From Leminorella grimontii ATCC 33999 = DSM 5078 (GTDB taxonomy: Bacteria > Pseudomonadota > Gammaproteobacteria > Enterobacterales > Enterobacteriaceae): DNA of 64,000 nt. This document shows positions 8,890-16,376 of this stretch, in pieces (positions within the stretch are counted from its first letter, which is position 1; every line of letters begins with the position of its first letter). The stretch is from positions 276,519 through 340,518 of the forward strand of contig NZ_AUUA01000004.1 in NCBI RefSeq assembly GCF_000439085.1, read 5' to 3'. The position numbers and the translations under genes are program-made. The notes beneath the pieces are model-generated. The model worked only from the letters and a program-made list of their open reading frames with translations, was not told where the DNA came from and made no database searches.

Positions 8890-9207
8890 ATGACAGACAA
8901 TTTTGCATTAAATGAATTCAACAGAATGGAGCAAGAGGTCATTATTCCTTACTTAAAGAATGCATTTTGTTTGGTAAGTTCGGCATGTTGCCTATATCAC
9001 ATGATAGAACAGGGTGAGGATATTTACACCTATCTTATTAATGGGGAAAAAGTTATTACGCTTGAGGTGTCTCGAATTGATAACTCAGTTATAGCGGATG
9101 ACCCAATAACTATTGAGGCATATGCGAAAATGATGAAAGGCAGGCAATATCATCGTTATCTGAAAGAACTTTTAGAATTATCTCGAAGGGATAATTTTCA
9201 GGTTTAG
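8890..9207 (+). CDS. Uncharacterised small protein, last of the immunity-like row
   Basis: 105 residues from the ATG at 8890, which has an excellent ribosome site (CCGGAGGGATAAA). The frame is open to 8860 but that part lacks a signal and is not needed. The protein is helical and acidic in its first half; YLINGEKVITLEVSRID suggests a beta hairpin. No recognised domain. It closes the AT-rich block and is followed by a hairpin terminator. Role inferred only from the CDI context. Confidence 0.5.
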   Translation: MTDNFALNEFNRMEQEVIIPYLKNAFCLVSSACCLYHMIEQGEDIYTYLINGEKVITLEVSRIDNSVIADDPITIEAYAKMMKGRQYHRYLKELLELSRRDNFQV

Positions 9208-9211
9208 CGAG

Positions 9212-9253
9212 CCTGTTTATGATTTTGTGTAAACAGGTTTAGTTCTTATTTTC
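9212..9253 (+). terminator. Terminator at the end of the immunity-like row
   Basis: CCTGTTTA (9212-9219) pairs with TAAACAGG (9230-9237), followed by TTTAGTTCTTATTTT. It lies 5 bases after the last small gene and probably ends the CDI-derived transcript. Confidence 0.55.
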
Positions 9254-9407
9254 TGAGAGTCATCCCCAAAACCTAAACAAAGCCCATTGCTACAAAAAGA
9301 GGTGTAAGTTATCTTCACTCCACGCTGGAGAAATCAGGCGTCGGGATTGGCATCCTGAAACCATACTGACGGCATATTATTATTTACGTCACTCTGGAGG
9401 CTGCCAC

Positions 9408-9872
9408 ATGGCTACAACCCCTACCCAAATTCACCCGCTACTCAATATCCCCTTTAGCCCCAACACGGACTTCACCAGGCTGGCCGACTACTGCGAGCAG
9501 TTCACCGAAGCCCTAATCGAAAGCGACGACCCGGCGCTGCGGCTGGCGCTCTGCGGGCGATTGATTTCCAGCCTCTCGCTGTTGCGGGCGACGATAAACG
9601 ATCCCATTCCTGAACATCTGGTCGAACGCTTTATTGTCGATGAACCGCCCGTTAATCCGCCTCGCTTTGAGCCAGATTCAGAACAGCTGTGCGGCTACTG
9701 TTTAGCGCTGGCGCAGTTGTTAACCGGTAGGGCGCTGCCGTTGGGAGCTGAGCAACCCCTAAGCGATCTGCTGTTCGGGCTGGTGGGCTATTTTGCCGCC
9801 GAGCTTAAATCTCCGCGCTGGCTGCGGGTGCGCACGGCCGACGGCCTGCTGTTTACCAGCGAGGGCTTATGA
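9408..9872 (+). CDS. Uncharacterised 154-residue protein coupled to a Nlp-type regulator
   Basis: Starts at an ATG after TCTGGAGG, a strong ribosome site. The GC content returns to the chromosome level, unlike the preceding block. The protein is helix-rich, Leu/Pro-rich, without signal or membrane segments, and contains two Cys close together (LCGYC, about 103-107). I do not recognise it. Its stop overlaps the ATG of the next gene (ATGA), so the two are translated together and probably act together. Confidence 0.6.
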   Translation: MATTPTQIHPLLNIPFSPNTDFTRLADYCEQFTEALIESDDPALRLALCGRLISSLSLLRATINDPIPEHLVERFIVDEPPVNPPRFEPDSEQLCGYCLALAQLLTGRALPLGAEQPLSDLLFGLVGYFAAELKSPRWLRVRTADGLLFTSEGL

Positions 9873-10120
9873 TGAAACAGCAGGATTGGCATGCCGCTGA
9901 CGTTATCGCCGGGCTGAAAAAGAGAGGCACCTCACTTGCCGCCGTCTCACGTGACGCAGGGCTGGCTTCCTCCACATTGGCTAATACTCTAATGCGCCGC
10001 TGGCCCAAGGGAGAACGGCTGATAGCGCAGGCGCTGGGCGTCGCGCCTGAGGAGATTCGGCCTTCGCGCTATCTGAAAGGCCGAAATATGCGGTGTGTGA
10101 GCGTGAGTAGGGCTGCATAG
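9869..10120 (+). CDS. Nlp/Ner-family (SfsB-like) helix-turn-helix DNA-binding protein
   Basis: 83 residues. The sequence DWHAADVIAGLKKRGTSLAAVSRDAGLASSTLANTLMRRWPKGERLIAQALG is typical of the Ner repressor of phage Mu and of chromosomal Nlp/SfsB proteins: a small HTH domain (about 10-65) with the W-P-K-G-E turn. ATGATG gives two starts (9869 and 9872) at the overlap with the upstream gene, with GAGGGC as ribosome site. The family binds DNA as transcription regulators; the target here is unknown. The downstream terminator is shared with the convergent porin. Confidence 0.75.
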   Translation: MMKQQDWHAADVIAGLKKRGTSLAAVSRDAGLASSTLANTLMRRWPKGERLIAQALGVAPEEIRPSRYLKGRNMRCVSVSRAA

Positions 10121-10127
10121 TACAAGC

Positions 10128-10151
10128 AAGGCGCTCCGAAGAGCGCCTTTT
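10128..10151. terminator. Bidirectional terminator between the Nlp gene and the first porin
   Basis: AAGGCGCTC (10128-10136), loop CGAA, GAGCGCCTT (10141-10149), then TT. The core GCGCTCCGAAGAGCGC is the same as in the terminator of the second porin (11516-11542), a sign that the porin unit was duplicated together with its terminator. Confidence 0.75.
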
Positions 10152-10173
10152 AGGCCTATTAGATTAAGCGAAA

Positions 10174-11259
10174 CTAGAACTGATAAACGATACCGACGGC
10201 AACCACATCGTCAGTCGGGATGCCCGCCGCTTTAGTAAAGTTATTGTCGTCTAACATGTTGATTTTATAATCAACCTTAGCCGAGACGTTTTTGTTGAAG
10301 TAGTAGTTCGCGCCTACGTCGATGTAGTTCACCAACTCTTCATCGCTGTAGGTTTGAGTCCCTGTAGTAAAGTTCAAATCCTTACCCTTGGAGTACAGCC
10401 ACGCCAGCGAGGGCTGAAGCCCGAAGTCGAACTGATACTGAGCCACCAGTTCGGTATTCTGCGTTTTGTTGGCGACGTAGTCGGAGTCGCTGCCATATCG
10501 CGTCATGTTGTAGGTTTGGCCGTAGATGGCGGCCAAATAGAGGTTGTTGGCGTCATACTTGATGCCGAAGGTCGCTGCGTCTGCGCGATCGCCTTCGCCG
10601 TCAGAGGTTTGCGTGTCGGTGCGGTCCGATGACGCGTAAGCGGCGCCCAGAGACAGGCCCATGCCCAAATCGTAGGTGGTTGACATCCCCCAGCCGTCGC
10701 CGTTGCGGTCAGAGCCGTTGCGATCGCCGGAGTCATTGCGGCCCTGGTACTGAACGCCGAAGTTCAGGCCGTCAACCAGGCCAAAGAAGTCCCTGTTGCG
10801 GTAGGTCGCCAGGTTTCCCGCGCGCTGGGTCATAAAGACGTCGGTTTGCTGGAAGGAATCCCCGCCGAACTCAGGCAGCACGTCGGTCCAGCCGCCGATG
10901 TCGTACAGAATGCCGTCGTTACGGCCATAGTCCAGCGAGCCGGCATCGCCGACCTTGATGCCGGCGTAGGCGTAGCGGGTCTTCTGGCCGTTGTCGCCTT
11001 CTGAATCGCTGGCGTTCATCTCCGCCTGATAAAAGCCATAGCCGGTAATCTGCTCATTGACCTGCGTTTCACCTCGCAGGCCGAAACGCACGTAGGTATT
11101 ATCGCCGTCACTGTCCTTAGCGTCAGAGAAGTAGTGGGAACCCTGGATTTTGCCGGTGATATCAATCTTGTTGCCGTCTTTGTTGTAAACTTCAGCCGCG
11201 TTTACGGAACCAACGACCAGCAAGGCCGGTATGACTATCGCTAGTATTCTACGTTTCAT
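10174..11259 (-). CDS. General porin, second (duplicate) OmpC/OmpF-type copy
   Basis: 361 residues including a 21-residue signal ([21 protein letters not shown], cut before AEVYNKDG). It is a trimeric 16-strand outer-membrane channel for small hydrophilic solutes. Marks: mature start [16 protein letters not shown], the loop-3 constriction motif PEFGGDSF, and the C-terminal Phe of VGIVYQF needed for BAM assembly. It is closely similar to the next porin along its length, with most differences in surface loops (for example the [11 protein letters not shown] region). Located downstream of and parallel to the ompF homologue, with its own promoter region and terminator. E. coli has one porin here, so this is a lineage-specific tandem copy. 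Confidence 0.93.
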   Translation of the reverse strand: MKRRILAIVIPALLVVGSVNAAEVYNKDGNKIDITGKIQGSHYFSDAKDSDGDNTYVRFGLRGETQVNEQITGYGFYQAEMNASDSEGDNGQKTRYAYAGIKVGDAGSLDYGRNDGILYDIGGWTDVLPEFGGDSFQQTDVFMTQRAGNLATYRNRDFFGLVDGLNFGVQYQGRNDSGDRNGSDRNGDGWGMSTTYDLGMGLSLGAAYASSDRTDTQTSDGEGDRADAATFGIKYDANNLYLAAIYGQTYNMTRYGSDSDYVANKTQNTELVAQYQFDFGLQPSLAWLYSKGKDLNFTTGTQTYSDEELVNYIDVGANYYFNKNVSAKVDYKINMLDDNNFTKAAGIPTDDVVAVGIVYQF

Positions 11260-11568
11260 AACAATTTCTCCACTGAACGCCTTCTATCGCATTTATTGTC
11301 GACCGCTATGCAACGGGGTGCGTGATGCATTCTCCTATCGGGAGACGATGCTATTTGCGGCGGTTGCATAGGCTGCCAGCCAAACCGTACTTCGTTTAGT
11401 GCTGACAATTAAATAATGGACCCTAACAGAGAAATTGTTGCAATTTGCGTTATTATTTTTTTGAAAAATTGTTACATTTTTTTATGGGGGCGTAGTGAAC
11501 TAATATGAAAGGCATAAAAAAGCGCTCCGAAGAGCGCTTTTTAAATTCATCACTTCGCTTAAGCGAAA
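11260..11568 (-). promoter_or_regulatory. Inter-porin region: terminator of the upstream porin and promoter side of the downstream porin
   Basis: No gene. The + strand segment around 11400-11490 is very AT-rich and, read on the minus strand, carries ATGTAACAATTTTTC and TTGCAACAATTTC, which resemble tandem OmpR half sites (GTTACA/TGAAAC type). This fits OmpR control of the porin at 10174-11259 but is only a visual match. Confidence 0.35.
11516..11542 (-). terminator. Terminator of the ompF-type porin
   Basis: AAAAAGCGCTC, loop CGAA, GAGCGCTTTTT: an 11-bp stem with T-run on both strands. Same core as the terminator of the neighbouring porin. Confidence 0.75.
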
Positions 11569-12675
11569 TTAGAACTGGTAAACGATACCAACGGCTACTA
11601 CGTCATCAGTCATGATGCCAGCAGCTTTGGTGAAGGCATTGTCGTCCAGCATGTTGATTTTGTAGTCAACTTTAGTAGAGATGTTCTTGTTGAAGTAGTA
11701 GGTAGCGCCTACGTCAACATAGTTAACCAGCTCTTCGCTGTTGTATTGCTTACCGTTAGTACCGGTGTACTGCAGGTCTTTACCCTTGGAGTAAACCCAA
11801 GCCAGAGACGGCTGCAGACCGAAATCGAATTGGTATTGACCAACCAGTTCGAAGTTCTGAGTTTTGTTAGCAACGTTGCTGGTGCTGTCGCCAAACACGG
11901 TCATGTTGTAAGTCTGGCTATAGTTTGCTGCCAGATAAATGTTGTTTGCGTCATACTTCAGGCCAGCGGCTACACCATCAGCGCGATCGCCACGACCATC
12001 ACCAGTTTGTTGATCGGTACGGTCAGATGATGCATACGCAGCACCTAAAGACAGGCCATTGCCTAAGTTATAGGTAGAAGACATACCCCAACCGTCGCCG
12101 TTGCGGTTTTGACCGTTACGGTCATGATCGCTCGTATCGTTACGGCCTTGGTACTGAACGGCGAAGTTCAGGCCGTCAACCATACCGAAGAAGTTCTTGT
12201 TACGGTAAGTAGCCAAGTTGCCAGCACGCTGAGTCATGAAGACGTCAGTTTGTTGGAAGGAGTCGCCACCGAACTCAGGCAGAACGTCAGTCCAGCCACC
12301 GATGTCGTACAGAACGCCGTAGTTACGACCGTAGTCGATGGAGCCTGCATCACCCACTTTCAGGCCTGCATAGGCCAGACGAGTTTTCTGAGAGTTGCCG
12401 CCGGTGTTTTCACCTTTGCTAGCGTTCAGTTCAGTTTGGTAGTAGCCGTAGCCAGTAACTTGATCGTTAACCTGAGTTTCACCGCGCAGGCCGAAACGAG
12501 CGTAGGTCTTGTCGCCATCGCTGCCCTTGCCATCAGAGAAATAGTGAGACCCTTGGATCTTACCGGTGATGTCAATCTTGTTACCGTCTTTGTTATAGAC
12601 TTCAGCGGCGTTTGCTGCACCAGCTGCTGCTAACAGAGCCGGAACTACCACTGCTAAAATTTTACGTTTCATCAT
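11569..12675 (-). CDS. ompF: Outer membrane porin, OmpF-type
   Basis: 368 residues from the ATG at 12675, which has GAGGGAAG about 8 bases upstream and gives [15 protein letters not shown], the same double-Met start as E. coli OmpF. The signal ends ANA before [12 protein letters not shown]. It forms a trimeric outer-membrane diffusion pore; the loop-3 PEFGG motif and the C-terminal VGIVYQF are present. Located directly after asnS as in E. coli, which supports orthology to ompF, although sequence alone does not separate OmpF from OmpC types. Codon choice is strongly biased, suggesting high expression. A near-duplicate follows downstream. Confidence 0.93.
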   Translation of the reverse strand: MMKRKILAVVVPALLAAAGAANAAEVYNKDGNKIDITGKIQGSHYFSDGKGSDGDKTYARFGLRGETQVNDQVTGYGYYQTELNASKGENTGGNSQKTRLAYAGLKVGDAGSIDYGRNYGVLYDIGGWTDVLPEFGGDSFQQTDVFMTQRAGNLATYRNKNFFGMVDGLNFAVQYQGRNDTSDHDRNGQNRNGDGWGMSSTYNLGNGLSLGAAYASSDRTDQQTGDGRGDRADGVAAGLKYDANNIYLAANYSQTYNMTVFGDSTSNVANKTQNFELVGQYQFDFGLQPSLAWVYSKGKDLQYTGTNGKQYNSEELVNYVDVGATYYFNKNISTKVDYKINMLDDNAFTKAAGIMTDDVVAVGIVYQF

Positions 12676-12900
12676 TTTATTAACTTCCCTCATTGGAGTT
12701 GTTTTATCGCATCTGCCACTGCTTCCGACTAAAGCCGGTAACGTTAGATGCCATTTATTAGCCACCCGCAGTCTTTCACTCGCGAAGCAGTTAATCTAGC
12801 CTTTAAATGCTACTAATATCGCAAACAAGTTACAAGGGGAAAAGATGTATTTCAGGATGTGGATTTGAGGGAACTTTGTGATAAAGGTCTAACTTTGGAA
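12676..12900 (-). promoter_or_regulatory. ompF promoter region with OmpR-like sequences
   Basis: No gene. On the minus strand the stretch from about 12850 to 12800 reads CTTTTCCCCTTGTAACTTG then TTTGCGATATTAG, similar in type to OmpR sites in front of enterobacterial porins. Position is right for ompF control; the sites are not proven. Confidence 0.35.
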
Positions 12901-12908
12901 AATTGAAA

Positions 12909-12927
12909 CGGCCGCCAGGGGCGGCCG
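12909..12927 (-). terminator. Terminator of asnS
   Basis: CGGCCGCC (12909-12916) and GGCGGCCG (12920-12927) form an 8-bp GC stem with a 3-base loop; on the minus strand it is followed by TTTCAATTTT. A second inverted repeat (AAGATTGT/ACAATCTT, about 12933-12955) lies between it and the stop codon. Confidence 0.65.
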
Positions 12928-12968
12928 CTTGAAAGATTGTTTAAAAAACAATCTTCTGTAAAGAAGCG

Positions 12969-14369
12969 TCAAAATGAGACATTGCGCGGCGTTCTTGGGA
13001 ATGGGATCACGTCGCGAACGTTCTGTACGCCGGTGACATAGGCTACCAGCCGTTCGAAGCCCAAGCCGAACCCTGAGTGGGGCACGGTGCCGTAGCGGCG
13101 CAGGTCGCGATACCAGGAATAGTCTTCCTTGTTCATTCCCAGCTCGGCCAGGCGCTTGTCGAACTGCTCCAGACGCTCTTCGCGCTGAGAGCCGCCGATG
13201 ATTTCGCCGATGCCCGGCGCCAGTACGTCCATCGCGGCGACGGTTTTGCCGTCTTCGTTTTGGCGCATATAGAACGCTTTGATATCTTTCGGATAGTTCT
13301 TCACGACGACCGGCGCTTTAAAGTGCTTCTCGGCCAGATAGCGTTCGTGTTCGGAAGAGAGGTCGATGCCCCAGCTTACCGGGTTCTCAAACGTTTGGCC
13401 GCAGTTTTGCAGAATGGTGATAGCGTCAGTATAGTCGACCTGCGCAAAGTCGGAGGTGACAAACTTCTCCAGGCGCGTCACGGCTTCGGCGTCAACGCGC
13501 TCGGCGAAGAAGGCCATGTCGTCGGGGCGCTCTTCCAGCACCGCTTTAAACACGTACTTCAGCATGGCTTCCGCCAGCGCCGCAATGTCGTTCAGGTCGG
13601 CAAACGCCACTTCGGGCTCTACCATCCAGAATTCCGCCAGGTGGCGGCTGGTGTTGGAATTCTCCGCGCGGAACGTCGGGCCAAAGGTATAAATCTTGGA
13701 CAGCGCGCAGGCGTAGGTTTCGCCGTTGAGCTGGCCGGAAACGGTCAGGAAAGACTCCTGGCCGAAGAAGTCTTCGCTGAAGTCAACCTGACCCTTGTCG
13801 GTACGCGGCAGGTTTTCCAGATCCAGCGTAGAAACGCGGAACATTTCACCGGCGCCCTCGGTATCCGCAGCGGTAATGATCGGCGTTGATACCCAGAAGA
13901 AACCCTGCTCGTCAAAGAAGCGGTGCAGCGCCTGCGCCAGCGTGTGGCGAACGCGTGCGACGGCGCCGATAATGTTGGTGCGCGGACGCAGGTGCGCGAC
14001 TTCGCGCAGATACTCAATGGTGTGGCGCTTGGCCGCCATCGGGTAAGTATCCGGATCTTCCACCCAGCCGGCCACTTCTACGCGGCTTGCCGCCAGTTCA
14101 ACGGGCTGGCCTTCGCCCGGAGAGGCGACGACTTTGCCGGTAACGACCACGGAGCAGCCGGTCGTCAGGCGAAGCACGTCGTCCTGATAATTGGGCAGAG
14201 AATTATTGATGACCGCCTGTAACGGATTAAAGCAGGAACCGTCATAAACGGTTAGAAAGGAAATACCGGCTTTAGAATCACGCCGGGTACGCACCCAGCC
14301 GCGTACGGTGACTTCGCTGTCAACCGCTACGCGCCCTTGCAGTACATCGACTACAGGCACTACGCTCAT
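12969..14369 (-). CDS. asnS: Asparaginyl-tRNA synthetase
   Basis: 466 residues, the same as E. coli AsnS. Class IIb aminoacyl-tRNA synthetase that charges tRNA-Asn with asparagine. An N-terminal OB-fold anticodon-binding domain (about 1-110, [16 protein letters not shown]) is followed by the catalytic core with class II motif 2 ([21 protein letters not shown]) and motif 3 ([15 protein letters not shown]). Start [12 protein letters not shown] matches the family, with AGAGAGAA before the ATG. It is upstream of and parallel to ompF, the conserved enterobacterial order. Confidence 0.97.
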   Translation of the reverse strand: MSVVPVVDVLQGRVAVDSEVTVRGWVRTRRDSKAGISFLTVYDGSCFNPLQAVINNSLPNYQDDVLRLTTGCSVVVTGKVVASPGEGQPVELAASRVEVAGWVEDPDTYPMAAKRHTIEYLREVAHLRPRTNIIGAVARVRHTLAQALHRFFDEQGFFWVSTPIITAADTEGAGEMFRVSTLDLENLPRTDKGQVDFSEDFFGQESFLTVSGQLNGETYACALSKIYTFGPTFRAENSNTSRHLAEFWMVEPEVAFADLNDIAALAEAMLKYVFKAVLEERPDDMAFFAERVDAEAVTRLEKFVTSDFAQVDYTDAITILQNCGQTFENPVSWGIDLSSEHERYLAEKHFKAPVVVKNYPKDIKAFYMRQNEDGKTVAAMDVLAPGIGEIIGGSQREERLEQFDKRLAELGMNKEDYSWYRDLRRYGTVPHSGFGLGFERLVAYVTGVQNVRDVIPFPRTPRNVSF

Positions 14370-14568
14370 AACTTTCTCTCTTATGGTGTTAATCTGAACT
14401 GTGTAATGACCGCCATACCGTCGTATTAAACGATAGGCGACGTATTTTTATTTGCCGAAGAAGCCGGCGATTGAAAACGCTCGTTTAGGCCTCAGCACGG
14501 AGCGAGGCTGTCACAGTGAAGAATATAGGGTATTAAACCGAATATTTAGCGCCTTGCTAAAGGTACTA

Positions 14569-14622
14569 AAAAAAGCCGCCTTTTTGTAGAGGTTTTGTAG
14601 AGGAAAGGCGGCTTTTATTTTT
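14569..14622 (-). terminator. Terminator of pncB
   Basis: AAAAGCCGCCTTTT and AAAGGCGGCTTTT form a long stem around a loop containing a short direct repeat (TGTAGAGG twice); T-runs follow on both strands. It lies 22 bases beyond the pncB stop. The rest of the 274-base asnS-pncB gap shows nothing else. Confidence 0.65.
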
Positions 14623-14643
14623 TGTATATGGAAAACGCGCTTC

Positions 14644-15852
14644 TTAACGAAGCGATTTCGCCAAAGGCAAATTGAACGCCTTATGCAATGCCTGTACAAA
14701 CGCCGGATCCTGACAGATGGTTTTTCCGGGGCTGTCCGACAGCTTGGCGACCGGCTTGCCGTTGCACTTCACCAGCTTAATCACAATGTTGAGCGGACTA
14801 ACGCCGGGGATATCACAGGTTAAGCGCGTGCCGATGCCGAACACCAGCTTAACGCGCTGATAGAAGCGTTGGTAAAGCGCCAGCGCCTTGTCCAGATCCA
14901 GGCTGTCGGAGAACACCAGCGTTTTAGTCATGGGATCGATACCCAAACTTTCATAGTGGGAGATGGCCTTTTCGCCCCACTCGAACGGGTCTCCCGAGTC
15001 GTGGCGAAGCCCCTCATACTGGTTGGCAAAGGGCAGGCCGAAGTCGCGGAGGAAGGCGTCCATCGTGATGCAGTCCGTCAACGCGATCCCTAACTGGTTG
15101 GGATACTCGTCAAGCCACCCCTGTAGCGCGGCGCGTTGGCTGTTGGCCAGAACGGGGCTTATTTGCTGAAACGCCTGAAACCACTCATGCGCCTGAGTGC
15201 CGATGGGCGGCAGGCCCAGCCGACGCGCTAAATCGTAGTTGCTGGTTCCCATCATATAAGGAGAGAACGAATGCTGAAGCTCGCTAACGATGGCTTCCTG
15301 AACCGCTTTGCTGTAGCGCCGGCGCGTGCCGAAATCGGAAATACGAAAGCCGGACAGGTCAATGTGGGCATACCTGTCGCAAAAGCGCGCCAGATTCTCC
15401 TGCAGGTGGGATAGCGCCGATTCAACGCCTGTTTCAGGCGTTCTGTGCCGGTGTATCGTTTCACTAATCACGGCAAGTAAAGGCACTTCCCATAAAATAG
15501 CCTCGTACCAAAGGCCGCTGATGCGAATTTCCAGCCTGCCGTGACGATTTGTGACTTGAACCTGGGACGCGTCGAAGCGAAACGACTTTAGCCAGGTCAA
15601 ATAGTCCTGCTTAAAAAAGGGAAGCGAAGAGAGATAACGATACTCTTCCTCCGTCAGGGATAGGTTTTCCATCAGCGCGATTTGCTGTCGGATTTCGTCC
15701 GCGTATTCTCCCAAAAGATCGTCGCTGCGACAGCGAAATTCGGCGTCAACGGTCGTATGGCGATAGTGGTGAAAAACCGCCTGCTGCATGTGCAGCTTGT
15801 AGGCATCGGTATCCAATAACGAGGTAAGAATGGGGCTGGCCTGCTGTTTCAT
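14644..15852 (-). CDS. pncB: Nicotinate phosphoribosyltransferase
   Basis: 402 residues (E. coli 400). It joins nicotinate with PRPP to make nicotinate mononucleotide in the NAD salvage pathway, with ATP hydrolysis. Conserved stretches: [18 protein letters not shown] at the start, [20 protein letters not shown] and the PRPP-site region [15 protein letters not shown]. Divergent from pepN, as in E. coli, but the ssu sulfonate genes found between them in E. coli are missing. I see no clear NadR operator in front. Confidence 0.95.
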   Translation of the reverse strand: MKQQASPILTSLLDTDAYKLHMQQAVFHHYRHTTVDAEFRCRSDDLLGEYADEIRQQIALMENLSLTEEEYRYLSSLPFFKQDYLTWLKSFRFDASQVQVTNRHGRLEIRISGLWYEAILWEVPLLAVISETIHRHRTPETGVESALSHLQENLARFCDRYAHIDLSGFRISDFGTRRRYSKAVQEAIVSELQHSFSPYMMGTSNYDLARRLGLPPIGTQAHEWFQAFQQISPVLANSQRAALQGWLDEYPNQLGIALTDCITMDAFLRDFGLPFANQYEGLRHDSGDPFEWGEKAISHYESLGIDPMTKTLVFSDSLDLDKALALYQRFYQRVKLVFGIGTRLTCDIPGVSPLNIVIKLVKCNGKPVAKLSDSPGKTICQDPAFVQALHKAFNLPLAKSLR

Positions 15853-16376
15853 GTTGCGATTCGCGTTTTCTCACGTTGGGTGGATCGCTGAAAAGGTCCA
15901 GAGAGTATACCTTTAATAGCGTCGTAATAAAGGTAGAAAATTCAGTGGATCGATAATCTTGCGGCCACGGGACCAAAGAAAAGGGGATAATTTAATGTAG
16001 TAAAGGAATGATTGTTTTTCTCGTTTTCTCCACCATATACACAATATCATTCAAGCTCCATCGAGGCGGCAAGTGAGAGACAAATTCGTCGGGAACGAAT
16101 TTGCTCCACCGAAGGCGGGCCGCAGGTCGAGAGGCAGGAGCGTCTCATCAATCCTCAGGAGCTTACATAAGTAAGTTCCTGGGGTGAGCGACAAATCTGC
16201 CTGGAGCAGATTTGAACGCCGCTTGCGGCGGCCCGTAAGGGCGAGGCCTATGGATGGGCCGAGTATTTGCAGCCAACGAAGAGGCAGCTTGAAGGATGAA
16301 GCGTATGGAGTTTTGCAACTCTACGGCAAGAAGCATAGACTCAGATCATCATTGGGTTGAACACAATAGGTTTTTT
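15853..16376. other. pncB-pepN divergent promoter region with a long palindromic repeat element
   Basis: 524 bases without a gene. 15853-16049 is AT-rich promoter DNA for the divergent pncB and pepN. 16050-16293 is a repeat element described separately. 16294-16376 leads into pepN; it contains an in-frame extension of pepN that I judge non-coding. Confidence 0.6.
16050..16293. repeat. Palindromic intergenic repeat with TTCAAGCT/AGCTTGAA ends (244 bp)
   Basis: Ends are TTCAAGCT (16050-16057) and AGCTTGAA (16286-16293). Inside are two small hairpins, ACAAATTCGT/ACGAATTTG (about 16081-16103) and AAATCTGC/GCAGATTT (about 16193-16213), and a core around AGCTTACATAAGTAAGTT that is the reverse complement of the core in the repeat upstream of gapA (34145-34271). 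It is therefore a longer member of the same non-coding family. Confidence 0.6.

Noticed and set aside
9300..9372. Peptide-like stretch (YLHSTLEKSGVGIGILKPY) before the 154-residue gene as a CDI fragment
   Set aside because: Too short, and the match to FHA-type sequence is only an impression.
13077..13889. 270-residue open frame antisense to asnS
   Set aside because: Complete overlap with a well-conserved essential gene; composition typical of an antisense shadow.
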